A DNA stretch of 64,000 bases from Pseudovibrio ascidiaceicola (GCF_900114245.1 NZ_FOSK01000002.1:186001-250000), one strand, 5' to 3'. Shown: positions 25,579 through 35,150, counted from the stretch's first letter. Numbers and translations are program-made. The notes: a model not told the origin generated them from the sequence alone.

Positions 25579-26574
25579 TTACTCGACTTCCACGATTGTG
25601 CGTCCGCGCACCTGCCCTTTTAGAAGCTTGGCGGCACGTTCTTCGACATCTGCCAGTTTGATGGTCTCTGACAGGGTGTCCAGCTTGGCAAGGTCAAGAT
25701 CTTGCACAAGACGGCGATAAGCCTGTTCGCGAAGAGCCATTGGCGCCATTACAGAATCCACGCCGAGCAGAGCAACACCGCGTAGGATGAACGGCATGAC
25801 GGATGCTGGAATATCCATGCCTTGTGCCAGACCACACGCCGCGACAGCGCCGCCGTAGTTGGTCTGCGCCAGCAGGTTTGCGAGTGTATGACTGCCCGCA
25901 ACATCAACCGCGCCAGCCCAGCGTTCTTTGCCAAGTGGCTTGCCCTTTTCGACTAGCTCAGCCCGATCGAGCACTTCTGTTGCACCGAGGCCTTTGAGGA
26001 AGTCAGCTTCCTCGGTGCGCCCTGTGAAGGCGATGGTCTCAAAGCCGAGTTTGGAGAGCAGGCTGATTGCAACTGATCCAACACCGCCGGATGCACCAGA
26101 GACCGCAATCGGACCGTGATCCGGTGTCAGGCCGTATTTCTCCAGCGCCATCACACAGAGCATGGCTGTGTAACCTGCGGTGCCAATGGCGGCAGCACGG
26201 GCGGCTGAGATTTCTTCCGGGCGATGCAGAAGGCATTCAGACTTCAAGCGGGCGACTTGCGCGTAGGCGCCGGTGTGAACTTCACCAACACCGTAGCCGT
26301 TGAGGAGAACCTGATCGCCCGGTTTGAAGCGGTCGCTTTCGCTGGTGAGCACTTCGCCAACCACATCGATACCCGGCACCATGGGAAATTTACGGGTGAT
26401 GCCCGGTGCGCCTGCCAGGGCCAACCCATCCTTGTAATTGATGGTGGTGTGCGTGACCTTGACCGTCACATCTCCTGCAGAGAGCTGATCAACGGTCACC
26501 TTGTTCCATTTGGCAGGCAGTGGCTTGCGGCCGCTTTCATCTGCTTCAATCCAGAGGGCATCAAACTCGCTCAT
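25579..26574 (-). CDS. acuI: MDR-family NADPH oxidoreductase (AcuI/YhdH-type acrylyl-CoA reductase)
   Basis: A 331-residue zinc-independent medium-chain reductase. The N-terminus has THTTINYKDGLALAG and FPMVPGIDVVGEV; the NADPH fold has VSGASGGVGSVAISLLSKLG; the C-terminus has VRGRTIVEVE. These features match AcuI/YhdH, which reduces acrylyl-CoA to propionyl-CoA and protects marine Alphaproteobacteria from acrylate made from DMSP. The start at 26574 has AAGGA upstream; the longer frame from 26598 is less likely. No other DMSP gene is in the window, so the physiological link is inferred. Confidence 0.87.
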   Translation of the reverse strand: MSEFDALWIEADESGRKPLPAKWNKVTVDQLSAGDVTVKVTHTTINYKDGLALAGAPGITRKFPMVPGIDVVGEVLTSESDRFKPGDQVLLNGYGVGEVHTGAYAQVARLKSECLLHRPEEISAARAAAIGTAGYTAMLCVMALEKYGLTPDHGPIAVSGASGGVGSVAISLLSKLGFETIAFTGRTEEADFLKGLGATEVLDRAELVEKGKPLGKERWAGAVDVAGSHTLANLLAQTNYGGAVAACGLAQGMDIPASVMPFILRGVALLGVDSVMAPMALREQAYRRLVQDLDLAKLDTLSETIKLADVEERAAKLLKGQVRGRTIVEVE

Positions 26575-26705
26575 GGCCAATCCTTCTCGCCAATTCATGT
26601 TGCATGAAAGCTGGCAGAAGGAGGGCCATAAGGCAAGAAAATAACGCTAGGCAATATTCCGGTGTAACACACTGACAAACCTAGCTAGTTCACCCAATAG
26701 GCGTC

Positions 26706-27968
26706 TTACGCAGGCTTAGCGACCAGACGCCCTGCTGTGGCAGACTGTTCACGGATTGGCCAGTGCACTATGGCCGCGAAAATGCCAAGTGCGATTCCGA
26801 GCCACCAGATGGCATCGTAGTTGCCGCTGCGCTCATAGAGCACACCGCCCAGATACACTCCCAGGAAGGACCCGATCTGGTGAGAGAAGAACACGATGCC
26901 GAACAGCGTTCCCATGTAACGCGGGCCAAACATCACAGCGACCAGCCCTGATGTTGGCGGCACGGTGGAGAGCCACAGGATGCCCATGGTGGCCGCGAAG
27001 ATCAGTGTCGACATCTCTGAGATTGGCAGTGTGATGTAGAGCGTGATGGCGATGGCGCGGGCCAGATAGATGAAGGAGAGCAGGTATTGTTTTGGGAAGC
27101 GAGTTCCCAACACGCCGGAGGACATGGAGCCGACGATGTTGAACAAGCCGATCAATGCCAGCGCCCATGCTCCAACGGAGACATCAAAACCCTGATCCAC
27201 AATGAAAGTCGGCATGTGTACGGTGATGAAAGCTACATGGAAGCCACAAACGAAGAAGCCGAAGACCAGCAGGATGTAATCTCTGGTTTTGAAGGCCAGA
27301 CCCAATGTCTGAGACAAGGTCATGTTGTCCTGTGGGTTGGCAGAGTTGCCGGCAGCAGGAGCTGCGGAACGGCCACGCAGGATGTACGCGAACAAGGGGA
27401 CGATGGCGACGACAGCTGCCATGTAAATCAGTGCACTGGACCAGCCAAAGCTTTCGATCAAGCCAAGGCCCAATGGAGCAAAGAGGAACTGGCCGAAGGA
27501 GCTGGCGGCGGTGCCCATGCCAAAGGCGATGCCGTGGTATTTGGGCTGAACAGACCGGGCGAAGGCGGCCAGAACGAGTGAGAAAGACGTGAATGCGACA
27601 CCCAAGCCGATCAAGACACCAGCAGAGATCTGCAATAGGAGCGGTGTTCCTGACAGGCTCATCAAGTAGAGGCCAGCAGCATAGATGATCGCACCCAATA
27701 CCAGCGTTCTTCCGGTGCCGTATTTATCTGCCATCATGCCAGCGAAAGGCTGTGCCATGCCCCAAACAAGGTTTTGAAGTGCCAGCGCAAAAGCAAACAC
27801 ATCCCTGCCCCAGCCAAATTCTGAGGACATAGGCGTCAGGAACAAGCCCAGAGTTGCCCGTGGCCCAAACGAGAGAATGCCGATGATACATCCGCTGATA
27901 ATAATGAGCGGGACATTAGGGCCGCGCCGGACAGAGGATTGGTTCTCGACCTGGGTCGCTTGAGACAT
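26706..27968 (-). CDS. MFS transporter
   Basis: A 420-residue protein with about 12 hydrophobic segments. The Major Facilitator pattern includes the loop after helix 2 (GMMADKYGTGRTLVLGA) and a second-half counterpart (VLGTRFPKQYLLSFIYLAR). Helix 4-5 has IGLGVAFTSFSLVLAAF. It resembles the monocarboxylate or oxalate/formate-type branch, but the substrate is not evident. AGGAAA precedes the ATG. It lies 130 bases upstream of acuI in the same direction and could be co-transcribed with it. Confidence 0.88.
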   Translation of the reverse strand: MSQATQVENQSSVRRGPNVPLIIISGCIIGILSFGPRATLGLFLTPMSSEFGWGRDVFAFALALQNLVWGMAQPFAGMMADKYGTGRTLVLGAIIYAAGLYLMSLSGTPLLLQISAGVLIGLGVAFTSFSLVLAAFARSVQPKYHGIAFGMGTAASSFGQFLFAPLGLGLIESFGWSSALIYMAAVVAIVPLFAYILRGRSAAPAAGNSANPQDNMTLSQTLGLAFKTRDYILLVFGFFVCGFHVAFITVHMPTFIVDQGFDVSVGAWALALIGLFNIVGSMSSGVLGTRFPKQYLLSFIYLARAIAITLYITLPISEMSTLIFAATMGILWLSTVPPTSGLVAVMFGPRYMGTLFGIVFFSHQIGSFLGVYLGGVLYERSGNYDAIWWLGIALGIFAAIVHWPIREQSATAGRLVAKPA

Positions 27969-28287
27969 GCAATTTCCTTTCCTGCATCCGGCAAAGAGTT
28001 TCGACCAGACGCTGGACCAATGGTGTCAGTTTTTCGCTGAGCAGCGGGGAGTAATCAGGTTTAATCTAATTTTCCGTTCTGCAATAATTGAAATTACTTA
28101 GGTCATCCATCAGTAATTGGAATGAGTTTTTATCCCTCAGGCATTTTGCTTGAATGCAACCGCAGAGTTGAACACCCTCATATGTGAGAATACTAATATA
28201 TTTCAAATTGCTAGCGAAACCCGCCGTAACGCTTGACTTTGATTTGGGTCCTGACCTAAATCCCCCATCTACATTTAGGGGCCGACC
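27969..28287. other. Intergenic region between the MFS gene and a secreted-protein gene
   Basis: About 320 AT-rich bases between divergent genes. A TTGACT string at 28233-28238 followed 17 bases later by CTAAAT could be a weak promoter for the rightward gene. Nothing else was recognised. Confidence 0.35.
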
Positions 28288-28980
28288 ATGACCTACTCAT
28301 TTTCTTTCGGAAAAACACTCGCAGCAGGCCTGCTTGCCTTTGCTGTAAGCACACCTTTGGCAGCCTCTGCACAGGATGATGTGCAGAGCCAGGCTGAGCT
28401 GACTGCACACGTTGAAAAGCATGCACCTGCCAAAGAGCTTTACATCAAGGACCGTCCAATCCTTGGCTGGAAGATCACTGGTGACACACTGGCTGACCTG
28501 CCAGAAGCGATCCGTGGCCCTTTGGGTTCTGTGGACTCCACCAGCTACGATGATGCTTACATCGCAAAGAATGTAGGTTCTGTTGTTGCGCTGCAGATGA
28601 GCAAGACCGGTCCTGATTTTTACGTGATCGGCAAAGAGACTTTCGACTCCAAGTACGAGATGGTTGGTCTGGAAGAAGTTGCTGCCAAGAACACCCGCCT
28701 TGTGAAGCGTCTGGACATGGCACCGGAAGTGCTGGCGCTGTTTAACGCAAAAGACGCTGGCCTGACCGGCGCGTTGAAGACCGTTCCTGTCGAGATGGTT
28801 CGTATGTCTGCGATCGGCTATGCACCAGCTGCTGAGGTCACAATTCAGTCTCCATGGGGTACGCAGACCAAGCCTGCAGATCAGGATGGTTTCCTCGTGT
28901 TTGATAGCGGTGAGAACCAGTACTACATGGTCAATCAGGGCGCTGATGGTAACCCATCCAGCTACGTTCCAGCCAAGTAA
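28288..28980 (+). CDS. Conserved secreted protein of unknown function
   Basis: A 230-residue protein with a clear signal peptide (LAAGLLAFAVSTPLAASAQD, cleavage after ASA) and AGGGG before the ATG. The mature part is evenly mixed, without cysteines, and includes KNVGSVVALQMSKTGPDFYV and TIQSPWGTQTKPADQDGFLV. It is probably periplasmic. No family recognised. It is closed by a strong terminator and lies upstream of nadA, but separated from it by that terminator. Confidence 0.75.
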   Translation: MTYSFSFGKTLAAGLLAFAVSTPLAASAQDDVQSQAELTAHVEKHAPAKELYIKDRPILGWKITGDTLADLPEAIRGPLGSVDSTSYDDAYIAKNVGSVVALQMSKTGPDFYVIGKETFDSKYEMVGLEEVAAKNTRLVKRLDMAPEVLALFNAKDAGLTGALKTVPVEMVRMSAIGYAPAAEVTIQSPWGTQTKPADQDGFLVFDSGENQYYMVNQGADGNPSSYVPAK

Positions 28981-29008
28981 GAGCCCCTTTTTGCTCTCAA
29001 CAAATTTG

Positions 29009-29053
29009 AGCCCGACATTTTCCCAGATGGGTGGAAATGTCGGGCTTTTCTCA
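29009..29053 (+). terminator. Terminator after the secreted-protein gene
   Basis: AGCCCGACATTT at about 29009 pairs perfectly with AAATGTCGGGCT near 29034-29045, followed by TTTTC. It isolates the gene from nadA. Confidence 0.9.
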
Positions 29054-29148
29054 TTTGTACCCTGCAAATTTAGGAAATTAAGTGATTACTCAGTAAGGCT
29101 AAATCGAGCTTAAACGCAGCAATCATATGCATCCGGCAAAAGAATAGG

Positions 29149-29177
29149 TTGTCGACGCAAGGGAAGAGGTCTATAAA
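29149..29177 (+). promoter_or_regulatory. Predicted sigma-70-like promoter of nadABC
   Basis: TTGTCG at 29149-29154 and TATAAA at 29172-29177 are separated by exactly 17 bases. The palindrome at 29173-29195 overlaps the -10 box. The expected start of transcription is near 29184, about 110 bases before nadA. Confidence 0.6.
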
Positions 29178-29195
29178 AACTCAAAATGAGCATAA
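29173..29195. promoter_or_regulatory. Upstream operator-like palindrome of nadA (NadQ candidate)
   Basis: ACTCA at 29179-29183, AAA, then TGAGCAT: an imperfect palindrome with the same ACTCA-N3-TGAG core as the site 63 bases downstream. It overlaps the -10 box, so binding here should block RNA polymerase. Confidence 0.55.
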
Positions 29196-29237
29196 GGGTT
29201 GGCATCGGCGTTATGGCCGTGTTTTTTTATAAGCCCC

Positions 29238-29258
29238 TTATACTCACATTGAGTATAA
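29238..29258. promoter_or_regulatory. Downstream operator palindrome of nadA (NadQ candidate)
   Basis: TTATACTCA (29238-29246) and TGAGTATAA (29250-29258) are exact reverse complements separated by CAT: 9-base arms. The centre is 63 bases (six helical turns) from the centre of the upstream palindrome, so dimers on both sites would face the same side of the DNA. Confidence 0.65.
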
Positions 29259-29292
29259 TCCGGTTTCTGACCGGCAGAATAAGGGATAGCGC

Positions 29293-30396
29293 ATGTCCGC
29301 CACGACTACAGTCGCTGAAACAGGCAGCCTTGCTGTCAACGACATTACTGCCGGCATTGATGGTGCTGCTGTTCAAAAACGGTACGTGCCTTTGGAGCGT
29401 CCAGACCTTGCCTACACGCCTGAGGTCGCGGAAGCGACAGCAGAAGCCTATGAGAAGGTGAAGGACTTCATTCCTGCGATTGAGTGGGCTGCTCTTGCTC
29501 CATTGATTTTTGCGATCAACAAGGTGAAGAAAGAGCGCGACGCTGTTATTCTGGCACACAACTACATGACGCCGGATATCTTCCACGGTGTGGCTGATAT
29601 TGTTGGCGACAGCCTGCAGCTGGCGAAAGAAGCTGCGAAGACTGAATCTCAGGTTATTGTTCAGTGCGGTGTGCACTTCATGGCTGAGACTTCCAAGATC
29701 CTGTCTCCGGAAAAAACCGTTTTGATCCCGGATATGGATGCGGGTTGCTCACTTGCAGAATCCATTACAGGTGCAGATGTACGCAAGCTGCGCGAAGCCA
29801 ATCCGGGCGTTCCGATCATCACCTATGTAAACACCTCCGCTGATGTGAAGGCTGAGTGCGATATTTGTTGCACCTCTTCCAACGCGGTGCAGGTTGTTGA
29901 AGCCATGGGCACTGACAAGGTGCTGCTGATCCCTGATCAGTACCTTGCAGCCAACGTCAACAACCAGACTGATGTTGACGTGCTGACCTATGCCGGTTCG
30001 TGCGAAGTGCATGAGCGTTTTACGGCGGAAGAGCTGCGCGACTACCGTGCCATTGACCCTGATGTGAAGATCATCGCGCACCCTGAGTGCCCGCCGGAAG
30101 TTGTTGCAGAAGCTGACTTTGCTGGTTCAACCTCACATATGATCGACTGGGTGAAGGACAACAGCCCTGAGAAGGTGATGATGATCACCGAATGCTCCAT
30201 GGCGGACAATGTCGCCTCCTCTACACCGGGCGTCAACTACATCCGCCCATGTAACTTGTGCCCACACATGAAGCGCATCACCCTCACCAAAATTCTGGAC
30301 TGTTTGCTCGATATGTCTGGTGAAGTGATTGTTGATGAAAGTGTGGCGGATCGCGCTCGCGCCTCCGTAGAACGCATGATCAACTTGAAGAACTAG
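29293..30396 (+). CDS. nadA: Quinolinate synthase
   Basis: Condenses iminoaspartate with dihydroxyacetone phosphate to quinolinate in de novo NAD synthesis. The protein is 367 residues. Family features include [20 protein letters not shown] near residue 80, [19 protein letters not shown], and the [4Fe-4S] ligand cysteines in [16 protein letters not shown] and [18 protein letters not shown] precedes the ATG. It is the first gene of nadABC, behind a promoter with twin operators; a hairpin of modest strength follows it before nadB. Confidence 0.96.
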   Translation: MSATTTVAETGSLAVNDITAGIDGAAVQKRYVPLERPDLAYTPEVAEATAEAYEKVKDFIPAIEWAALAPLIFAINKVKKERDAVILAHNYMTPDIFHGVADIVGDSLQLAKEAAKTESQVIVQCGVHFMAETSKILSPEKTVLIPDMDAGCSLAESITGADVRKLREANPGVPIITYVNTSADVKAECDICCTSSNAVQVVEAMGTDKVLLIPDQYLAANVNNQTDVDVLTYAGSCEVHERFTAEELRDYRAIDPDVKIIAHPECPPEVVAEADFAGSTSHMIDWVKDNSPEKVMMITECSMADNVASSTPGVNYIRPCNLCPHMKRITLTKILDCLLDMSGEVIVDESVADRARASVERMINLKN

Positions 30397-30438
30397 AGGC
30401 TTTCGTGTAGCTGGCATATTGAAAAGTCTTCAGTGCAC

Positions 30439-30472
30439 CCTGCTGCCTTTAACGGCAGCGGGCCTTTTAGAT
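30439..30472 (+). terminator. Hairpin between nadA and nadB (possible attenuator)
   Basis: CTGCTGCC pairs with GGCAGCGG around TTTAAC, followed by GCCTTTTAGA. The U-run is short, so it may reduce rather than stop transcription into nadB and nadC. Confidence 0.45.
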
Positions 30473-30503
30473 CAGGTCCCCATAGTCTGGAATAATCTCT
30501 GAA

Positions 30504-32138
30504 ATGTCTCAGTTCGGTTCTTCTCTCGCCCCTGCTGTTGCCCTGAACGGCGTGGATGATGTTGTTATCTTAGGTGGTGGCCTTGCTGGCCTGTTTTGCG
30601 CGCTCAAGCTTGCGCCGCGGCCAGTGACCATTGTTACCAACGCGCCGATTGGCGGTGGCACCTCATCTGCATGGGCACAAGGCGGCATTGCTGCTGCTGT
30701 GGCCGAGGGCGACCATCACTCCGCCCATACGCAGGATACGCTGACGGCAGGCGACGGCATTTGCGAAGAAGCCATTGTTGAAGGCATGACACGTGAAGCG
30801 TCTGACCGCATTCACGATCTGCTGGGCTATGGCGTGCCCTTTGACAAAGACCTTGCTGGCAAGTTGGCCCTTTCCCGCGAAGCTGCCCACTCCAGCCACC
30901 GTGTTGTGCGGGTGCGTGGTGACATGGCTGGTGAAGCCATTATGCAGGCGCTTGTTGATGCGGCCTACAAGACGCCGTCTATCCGCATCATTGAAGGTTA
31001 TATTGGTTGTCAGCTGATCGCGGAAGGTCGTTATGTTACCGGCATAACGGCTCGTCGTCGTGGCGGGACGCAGCGTATTACCATTCCTGCAAAAGCTGTT
31101 GTGCTGGCCTCCGGTGGTGTTGGCCACCTTTACTCGACAACCACCAATCCGGGTGAAGCAAACGGACATGGCCTTGCGATGGCTGCCCGTGCAGGTGCGC
31201 TGGTTTCTGACGCCGAGTTTGTTCAGTTCCACCCAACAGCTCTCAATGTTGAGCAGGACCCTGCCCCGCTTGCGAGTGAAGCGATCCGCGGTGATGGTGC
31301 AATCCTCGTCAACAATGACGGGCATCGCTTTATGGATGGTATCCATCCTGATCTAGAGCTGGCGCCTCGTGATATTGTTGCGCGCGCAATCCATACAGAA
31401 ATTGCAGCTGGCCGTGGTGCTTTCCTTGATTGCCGCGAGGCCATTGGGGCGAGTTTCCCAGAGCATTTTACCCGCGTTTACGCAGCTTGCGAAAAGGCTG
31501 GCATTGATCCGATCAATGGTCTGATCCCTGTGGCTCCAGCAGCGCACTACCACATGGGCGGTGTCCTGACTGACGCGTCTGGTCGTACCTCTGTCGACAA
31601 CCTTTGGGCAGCTGGTGAAGTTGCGGCGACGGGTGCGCATGGTGCCAACCGTCTGGCCTCCAACTCTTTGCTTGAAGCTGTTGTGTTTGCAGCTCGCATT
31701 GCGGAAGACATTCAGGCCCTCATGCCGCATCACCGCGTGCATCATTGGGCTGAGATTGATGATGTTGATGATCAGGCCTCCACACGCAACCCGCAGGAAC
31801 GTGCCGTAGTTTCTATGGTTCGCTCCGCCATGTCCCGCCATGTTGGCGTGGTGCGTGATGCGGACGGGCTAACTAGGACACTGGCGCGCTTGCAAAACGC
31901 TGAAACGCTGTGCCGCCGAGACTCCATCCTCAACATGGTGATTGCAGCCAAGCTGATTACAGGGTCCGCTCTGCTTCGCGAAGAAAGCCGTGGTGGTCAT
32001 TTCCGCTCCGACTTCCCGCAGAAGGCGGAGGCTGCCAAGCGTTCCTTTGTGAAACTTGCTCAGATTGAGTCTCTCGCCAAAGAGGCTGCTGCCAGCGATG
32101 TTGGCCAAGCGGCTGTTGAAGAGGAAGATATGCTATGA
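30504..32138 (+). CDS. nadB: L-aspartate oxidase
   Basis: FAD enzyme that oxidises L-aspartate to iminoaspartate, the substrate of NadA. The protein is 544 residues. The N-terminal dinucleotide motif is DVVILGGGLAGLFCALKL, followed by GGGTSSAWAQGGIAAAV. The succinate-dehydrogenase-like catalytic part has AAHYHMGGVLTDASGRTSV and AHGANRLASNSLLEAVVFA. The C-terminal helical domain ends in EESRGGHFRSDFP. The stop overlaps the nadC start by four bases. Confidence 0.96.
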   Translation: MSQFGSSLAPAVALNGVDDVVILGGGLAGLFCALKLAPRPVTIVTNAPIGGGTSSAWAQGGIAAAVAEGDHHSAHTQDTLTAGDGICEEAIVEGMTREASDRIHDLLGYGVPFDKDLAGKLALSREAAHSSHRVVRVRGDMAGEAIMQALVDAAYKTPSIRIIEGYIGCQLIAEGRYVTGITARRRGGTQRITIPAKAVVLASGGVGHLYSTTTNPGEANGHGLAMAARAGALVSDAEFVQFHPTALNVEQDPAPLASEAIRGDGAILVNNDGHRFMDGIHPDLELAPRDIVARAIHTEIAAGRGAFLDCREAIGASFPEHFTRVYAACEKAGIDPINGLIPVAPAAHYHMGGVLTDASGRTSVDNLWAAGEVAATGAHGANRLASNSLLEAVVFAARIAEDIQALMPHHRVHHWAEIDDVDDQASTRNPQERAVVSMVRSAMSRHVGVVRDADGLTRTLARLQNAETLCRRDSILNMVIAAKLITGSALLREESRGGHFRSDFPQKAEAAKRSFVKLAQIESLAKEAAASDVGQAAVEEEDML

Positions 32139-33001
32139 GCCGCCCGTCTTCATTGCCCGAGCTTTCGCTGATCATGGTTGATGATGCCGTCAAAGCTGCT
32201 TTGCTTGAGGACTTTGGCCGTGCGGGTGACATCACCTCGCAAGCCACCATTCCGGCTAATGCTGTTGCCACAGGTGTGATTGCGGCTCGTAAGGATGGCG
32301 TGCTTGCTGGCATTGATCTGGCTCTTTCCGCATTTCGTCAGGTTGATCCTACTCTCGATGTTAGCGTGCTGGCGCAGGACGGGGATAAGTTGGAGCCGGG
32401 TACCATTATCGCCCGCATTCATGGTCCCGCTCGTGCACTGCTGGAAGCGGAACGTGTGGCGCTGAATTTTTTGAGCCATCTTTCGGGCATTGCGAGCGCT
32501 ACGAACGCATTTCAACGCAAAATTTCACATACCAACGCAAAAGTGGTTTGCACCCGAAAAACCACTCCGGGACTACGCAGTTTTGAGAAGTATGCGGTGC
32601 GCTGTGGCGGCGGTATGAACCACCGCTTTGGTCTGGATGATGCGATCCTGATCAAGGACAATCACATCGCCGTTGCAGGCGGAGTTGTTCCCGCGATTGA
32701 GAGCGCTCGTGCTTTTGCCGGACACCTTGTGCGCATTGAGGTTGAAGTGGATACACTCGACCAGCTGAAGGAAGCCCTAACGGCCAAACCTGATGTGGTG
32801 ATGCTGGACAATATGGGCCCTGAGCTATTGAAGCAGGCGGTTGAAATCAACAAGGGTCAAGCTGTACTGGAAGCGTCTGGTACGATTACGCTTTCGACCA
32901 TTCAGGCGATTGCAGAAGCTGGCGTTGATATCATCTCATCCGGCTGGATCACACACTCCGCGCCAATTCTGGATCTGGGGCTCGATATCGAGATTGGCTA
33001 G
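32135..33001 (+). CDS. nadC: Nicotinate-nucleotide diphosphorylase (carboxylating), QPRTase
   Basis: Converts quinolinate and PRPP to nicotinate mononucleotide with loss of CO2. The protein is 288 residues. Visible features are EAERVALNFLSHLSGIAS, the phosphate-binding TRKTTPGLRSFEKYAVRCGG block, HRFGLDDAILIKDNHIA, and the barrel end VDIISSGWITHSAP. It overlaps nadB by ATGA and is closed by a terminator. Confidence 0.96.
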   Translation: MSRPSSLPELSLIMVDDAVKAALLEDFGRAGDITSQATIPANAVATGVIAARKDGVLAGIDLALSAFRQVDPTLDVSVLAQDGDKLEPGTIIARIHGPARALLEAERVALNFLSHLSGIASATNAFQRKISHTNAKVVCTRKTTPGLRSFEKYAVRCGGGMNHRFGLDDAILIKDNHIAVAGGVVPAIESARAFAGHLVRIEVEVDTLDQLKEALTAKPDVVMLDNMGPELLKQAVEINKGQAVLEASGTITLSTIQAIAEAGVDIISSGWITHSAPILDLGLDIEIG

Positions 33002-33032
33002 ACCAATTGAGCGTTTGATAAATTGAAATGAG

Positions 33033-33064
33033 AAAGGCCCGATCTGATGACCGGGCCTTTTTCT
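33033..33064. terminator. Bidirectional terminator between nadC and ETF-QO
   Basis: AAAGGCCCG and CGGGCCTTT pair around ATCTGATGAC, with a T-run on the right and an A-run on the left. It serves both convergent genes. Confidence 0.88.
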
Positions 33065-33086
33065 TATTCTGATCTTATCCAACAGC

Positions 33087-34766
33087 TTACATGTTTGGAT
33101 AGTTCGGGCCGCCTGTGCCTTCCGGAACAGTCCAGGTGATGTTGCCATTCGGGTCTTTGATGTCGCAGGTCTTACAGTGAACGCAGTTCTGAGCGTTGAT
33201 CTGGAAGCGTGGTGGTTCGCCGTTTTCTTCCACCCACTCATACACACCAGCGGGACAATAACGGTTCGACGGACCAGCGTAGACATCGTGCTCGGAAAGT
33301 TTCTGCAAAGTCTCGTCGCGCAGCTTGAGATGGATCGGCTGATCTTCCTCGTGGTTGGTGTTGGAGAGGAAGACAGAGGACAGCTTGTCGAAGGAGATCT
33401 TCCCGTCTGGTTTCGGGTAATTGATCTTCTTGCAATCCTTCGCTGGCTTCAGGCTCGCAGCATCGGTTTTGCCATGTTTCATGGTGCCGAAGAAGGAGAA
33501 GCCCATCAGCTCGTTGGTCCACATATCCAGGCCGCCGAAGACCATACCCAGCAGGCTGCCAAACTTGGTCTGCAATGGTTTTACATTGCGTACCTTCCAG
33601 AGATCTTTACCGATTTCAGAATTGCGCCATGCGCCGTCGAACTGATCCAGCTCTTCGTGTGCTTCACCACGGCCCAGCGAGTCAACAACCATATCCGCTG
33701 CCAGAATGCCGGAGAGGACAGCGTTGTGTGAGCCTTTGATGCGCGGTACGTTGACGAAACCAGCGGAACACCCGATGAGAAGACCGCCTGGGAAAGATAG
33801 CTTCGGTACGGACTGATATCCCCCTTCGGAGATGGCACGCGCGCCGTATGAAATGCGCTTTCCACCTTCAAAGACGTCCTTCACACCCGCATGAGTTTTG
33901 AAACGCTGGAACTCGTCAAACGGAGACATATACGGGTTTTGGTAGTTGAGGTTCACAACAAACCCAACAGCAACCTGATTGTCTTCCAGATGGTAAAGGA
34001 AAGAGCCGCCCTGAGTTTTTCCGTCCAGCGGCCAACCCATGGAGTGCTGAACCAGACCCGGTTTATGCTTGGATGGATCTACTTCCCACAGCTCTTTGAT
34101 GCCAATACCGAATTTCGGATGGTCACTGTCGCGGTCAAGGTCGAACTTGTCTACCAGCGTCTTCGCAAGCGAGCCACGGACACCTTCGGCGATCAACGTG
34201 TACTTGCCGAGCAGTGCCATGCCGCGCATGTAGCCATCTTTATGAGACCCATCACGCGCAACGCCCATATCGCCCGTTGCAACACCGATCACCTTGCCTG
34301 AATCATCGTAAAGCACTTCAGCAGCTGCGAAGCCTGGATAGATTTCCACGCCGAGCGCTTCTGCTCTTTCTGCAAGCCAGCGACAGACATTGCCCAGAGA
34401 CACAATGTAATTGCCGTGGTTGTTCATGAGTTTCGGCATCAGGAAGTTTGGCAGACGAAGGGAACCAGCAGGGCCAAGCAGATTAAAATGGTCAACTGTG
34501 ACAGGTGTCTTGATCGGAGCACTCTCGTCTTCACGCCAGTCAGGAAGCAGGCGATCAATGCCAATTGGATCAATCACAGCGCCAGATAGAATATGAGCGC
34601 CAACTTCAGAGCCCTTTTCGAGCACGACGACGGAGATTTCCTCTCCCTTCTCCGCAGCCTGCTGCTTAATCCGAATTGCCGCTGATAGACCTGCAGGACC
34701 ACCACCTACAATTACAACGTCGAATTCCATGGATTCGCGCTCTGCCAGAGTTTCCCCTTCAGACAT
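33087..34766 (-). CDS. Electron transfer flavoprotein-ubiquinone oxidoreductase
   Basis: Membrane-associated flavo-iron-sulfur protein passing electrons from ETF (fatty-acid and amino-acid oxidation) to ubiquinone. The protein is 559 residues. The FAD motif is VVIVGGGPAGLSAAIRIK near residue 17. The C-terminus carries the [4Fe-4S] domain, with cysteines in NRYCPAGVYEW and NCVHCKTCDIKDPNGN and the typical ending GTGGPNYPNM. GGGAGAA precedes the ATG at 34766. No etfAB genes are adjacent. Confidence 0.96.
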   Translation of the reverse strand: MSEGETLAERESMEFDVVIVGGGPAGLSAAIRIKQQAAEKGEEISVVVLEKGSEVGAHILSGAVIDPIGIDRLLPDWREDESAPIKTPVTVDHFNLLGPAGSLRLPNFLMPKLMNNHGNYIVSLGNVCRWLAERAEALGVEIYPGFAAAEVLYDDSGKVIGVATGDMGVARDGSHKDGYMRGMALLGKYTLIAEGVRGSLAKTLVDKFDLDRDSDHPKFGIGIKELWEVDPSKHKPGLVQHSMGWPLDGKTQGGSFLYHLEDNQVAVGFVVNLNYQNPYMSPFDEFQRFKTHAGVKDVFEGGKRISYGARAISEGGYQSVPKLSFPGGLLIGCSAGFVNVPRIKGSHNAVLSGILAADMVVDSLGRGEAHEELDQFDGAWRNSEIGKDLWKVRNVKPLQTKFGSLLGMVFGGLDMWTNELMGFSFFGTMKHGKTDAASLKPAKDCKKINYPKPDGKISFDKLSSVFLSNTNHEEDQPIHLKLRDETLQKLSEHDVYAGPSNRYCPAGVYEWVEENGEPPRFQINAQNCVHCKTCDIKDPNGNITWTVPEGTGGPNYPNM

Positions 34767-35150
34767 AGTATTCTCCCTTTACACTTTATCCACTTCATTT
34801 CGCGTCAAATGATGTGGCAGCGCATTATTTTCCAGCACCTCAAGTGTCAAAACTTTATTTAGTCTCTGTGTAATTGAGCGGATACTATAGCGCAATGCGT
34901 TTTAAGGTGCATTCCGTCAGGTACCCCAGCAAAAAAACTATCTACACCTTAAGGAATTATTGTAATTTCCCCAAGTTAACGTGAACCACTTTACACTGTT
35001 CCCCATTGAGTTAGCTCATTCTCGTTTTTCTATTGGACAGTTGCGCTTTCATAATGAATATAGGGCGGACTGGGCTGCTGCCCATCCATGGTGCATTGCA
35101 AAAGAGTTATTCCCTTTTGCCTGTGCTGATCTGTGTGCCACAACTAGTAA
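34767..35150. other. Intergenic region between ETF-QO and the uracil-DNA glycosylase
   Basis: About 385 bases between divergent genes. An open frame at 34981-35214 enters the glycosylase gene in another frame and lacks a ribosome site, so I do not call it. No repeat or RNA seen. Confidence 0.4.

Noticed and set aside
25471-28189. CCTCATATGTGAGA occurs at 25471 and at 28176
   Set aside because: A 14-base match is expected by chance several times in a window of this size, and the contexts differ.
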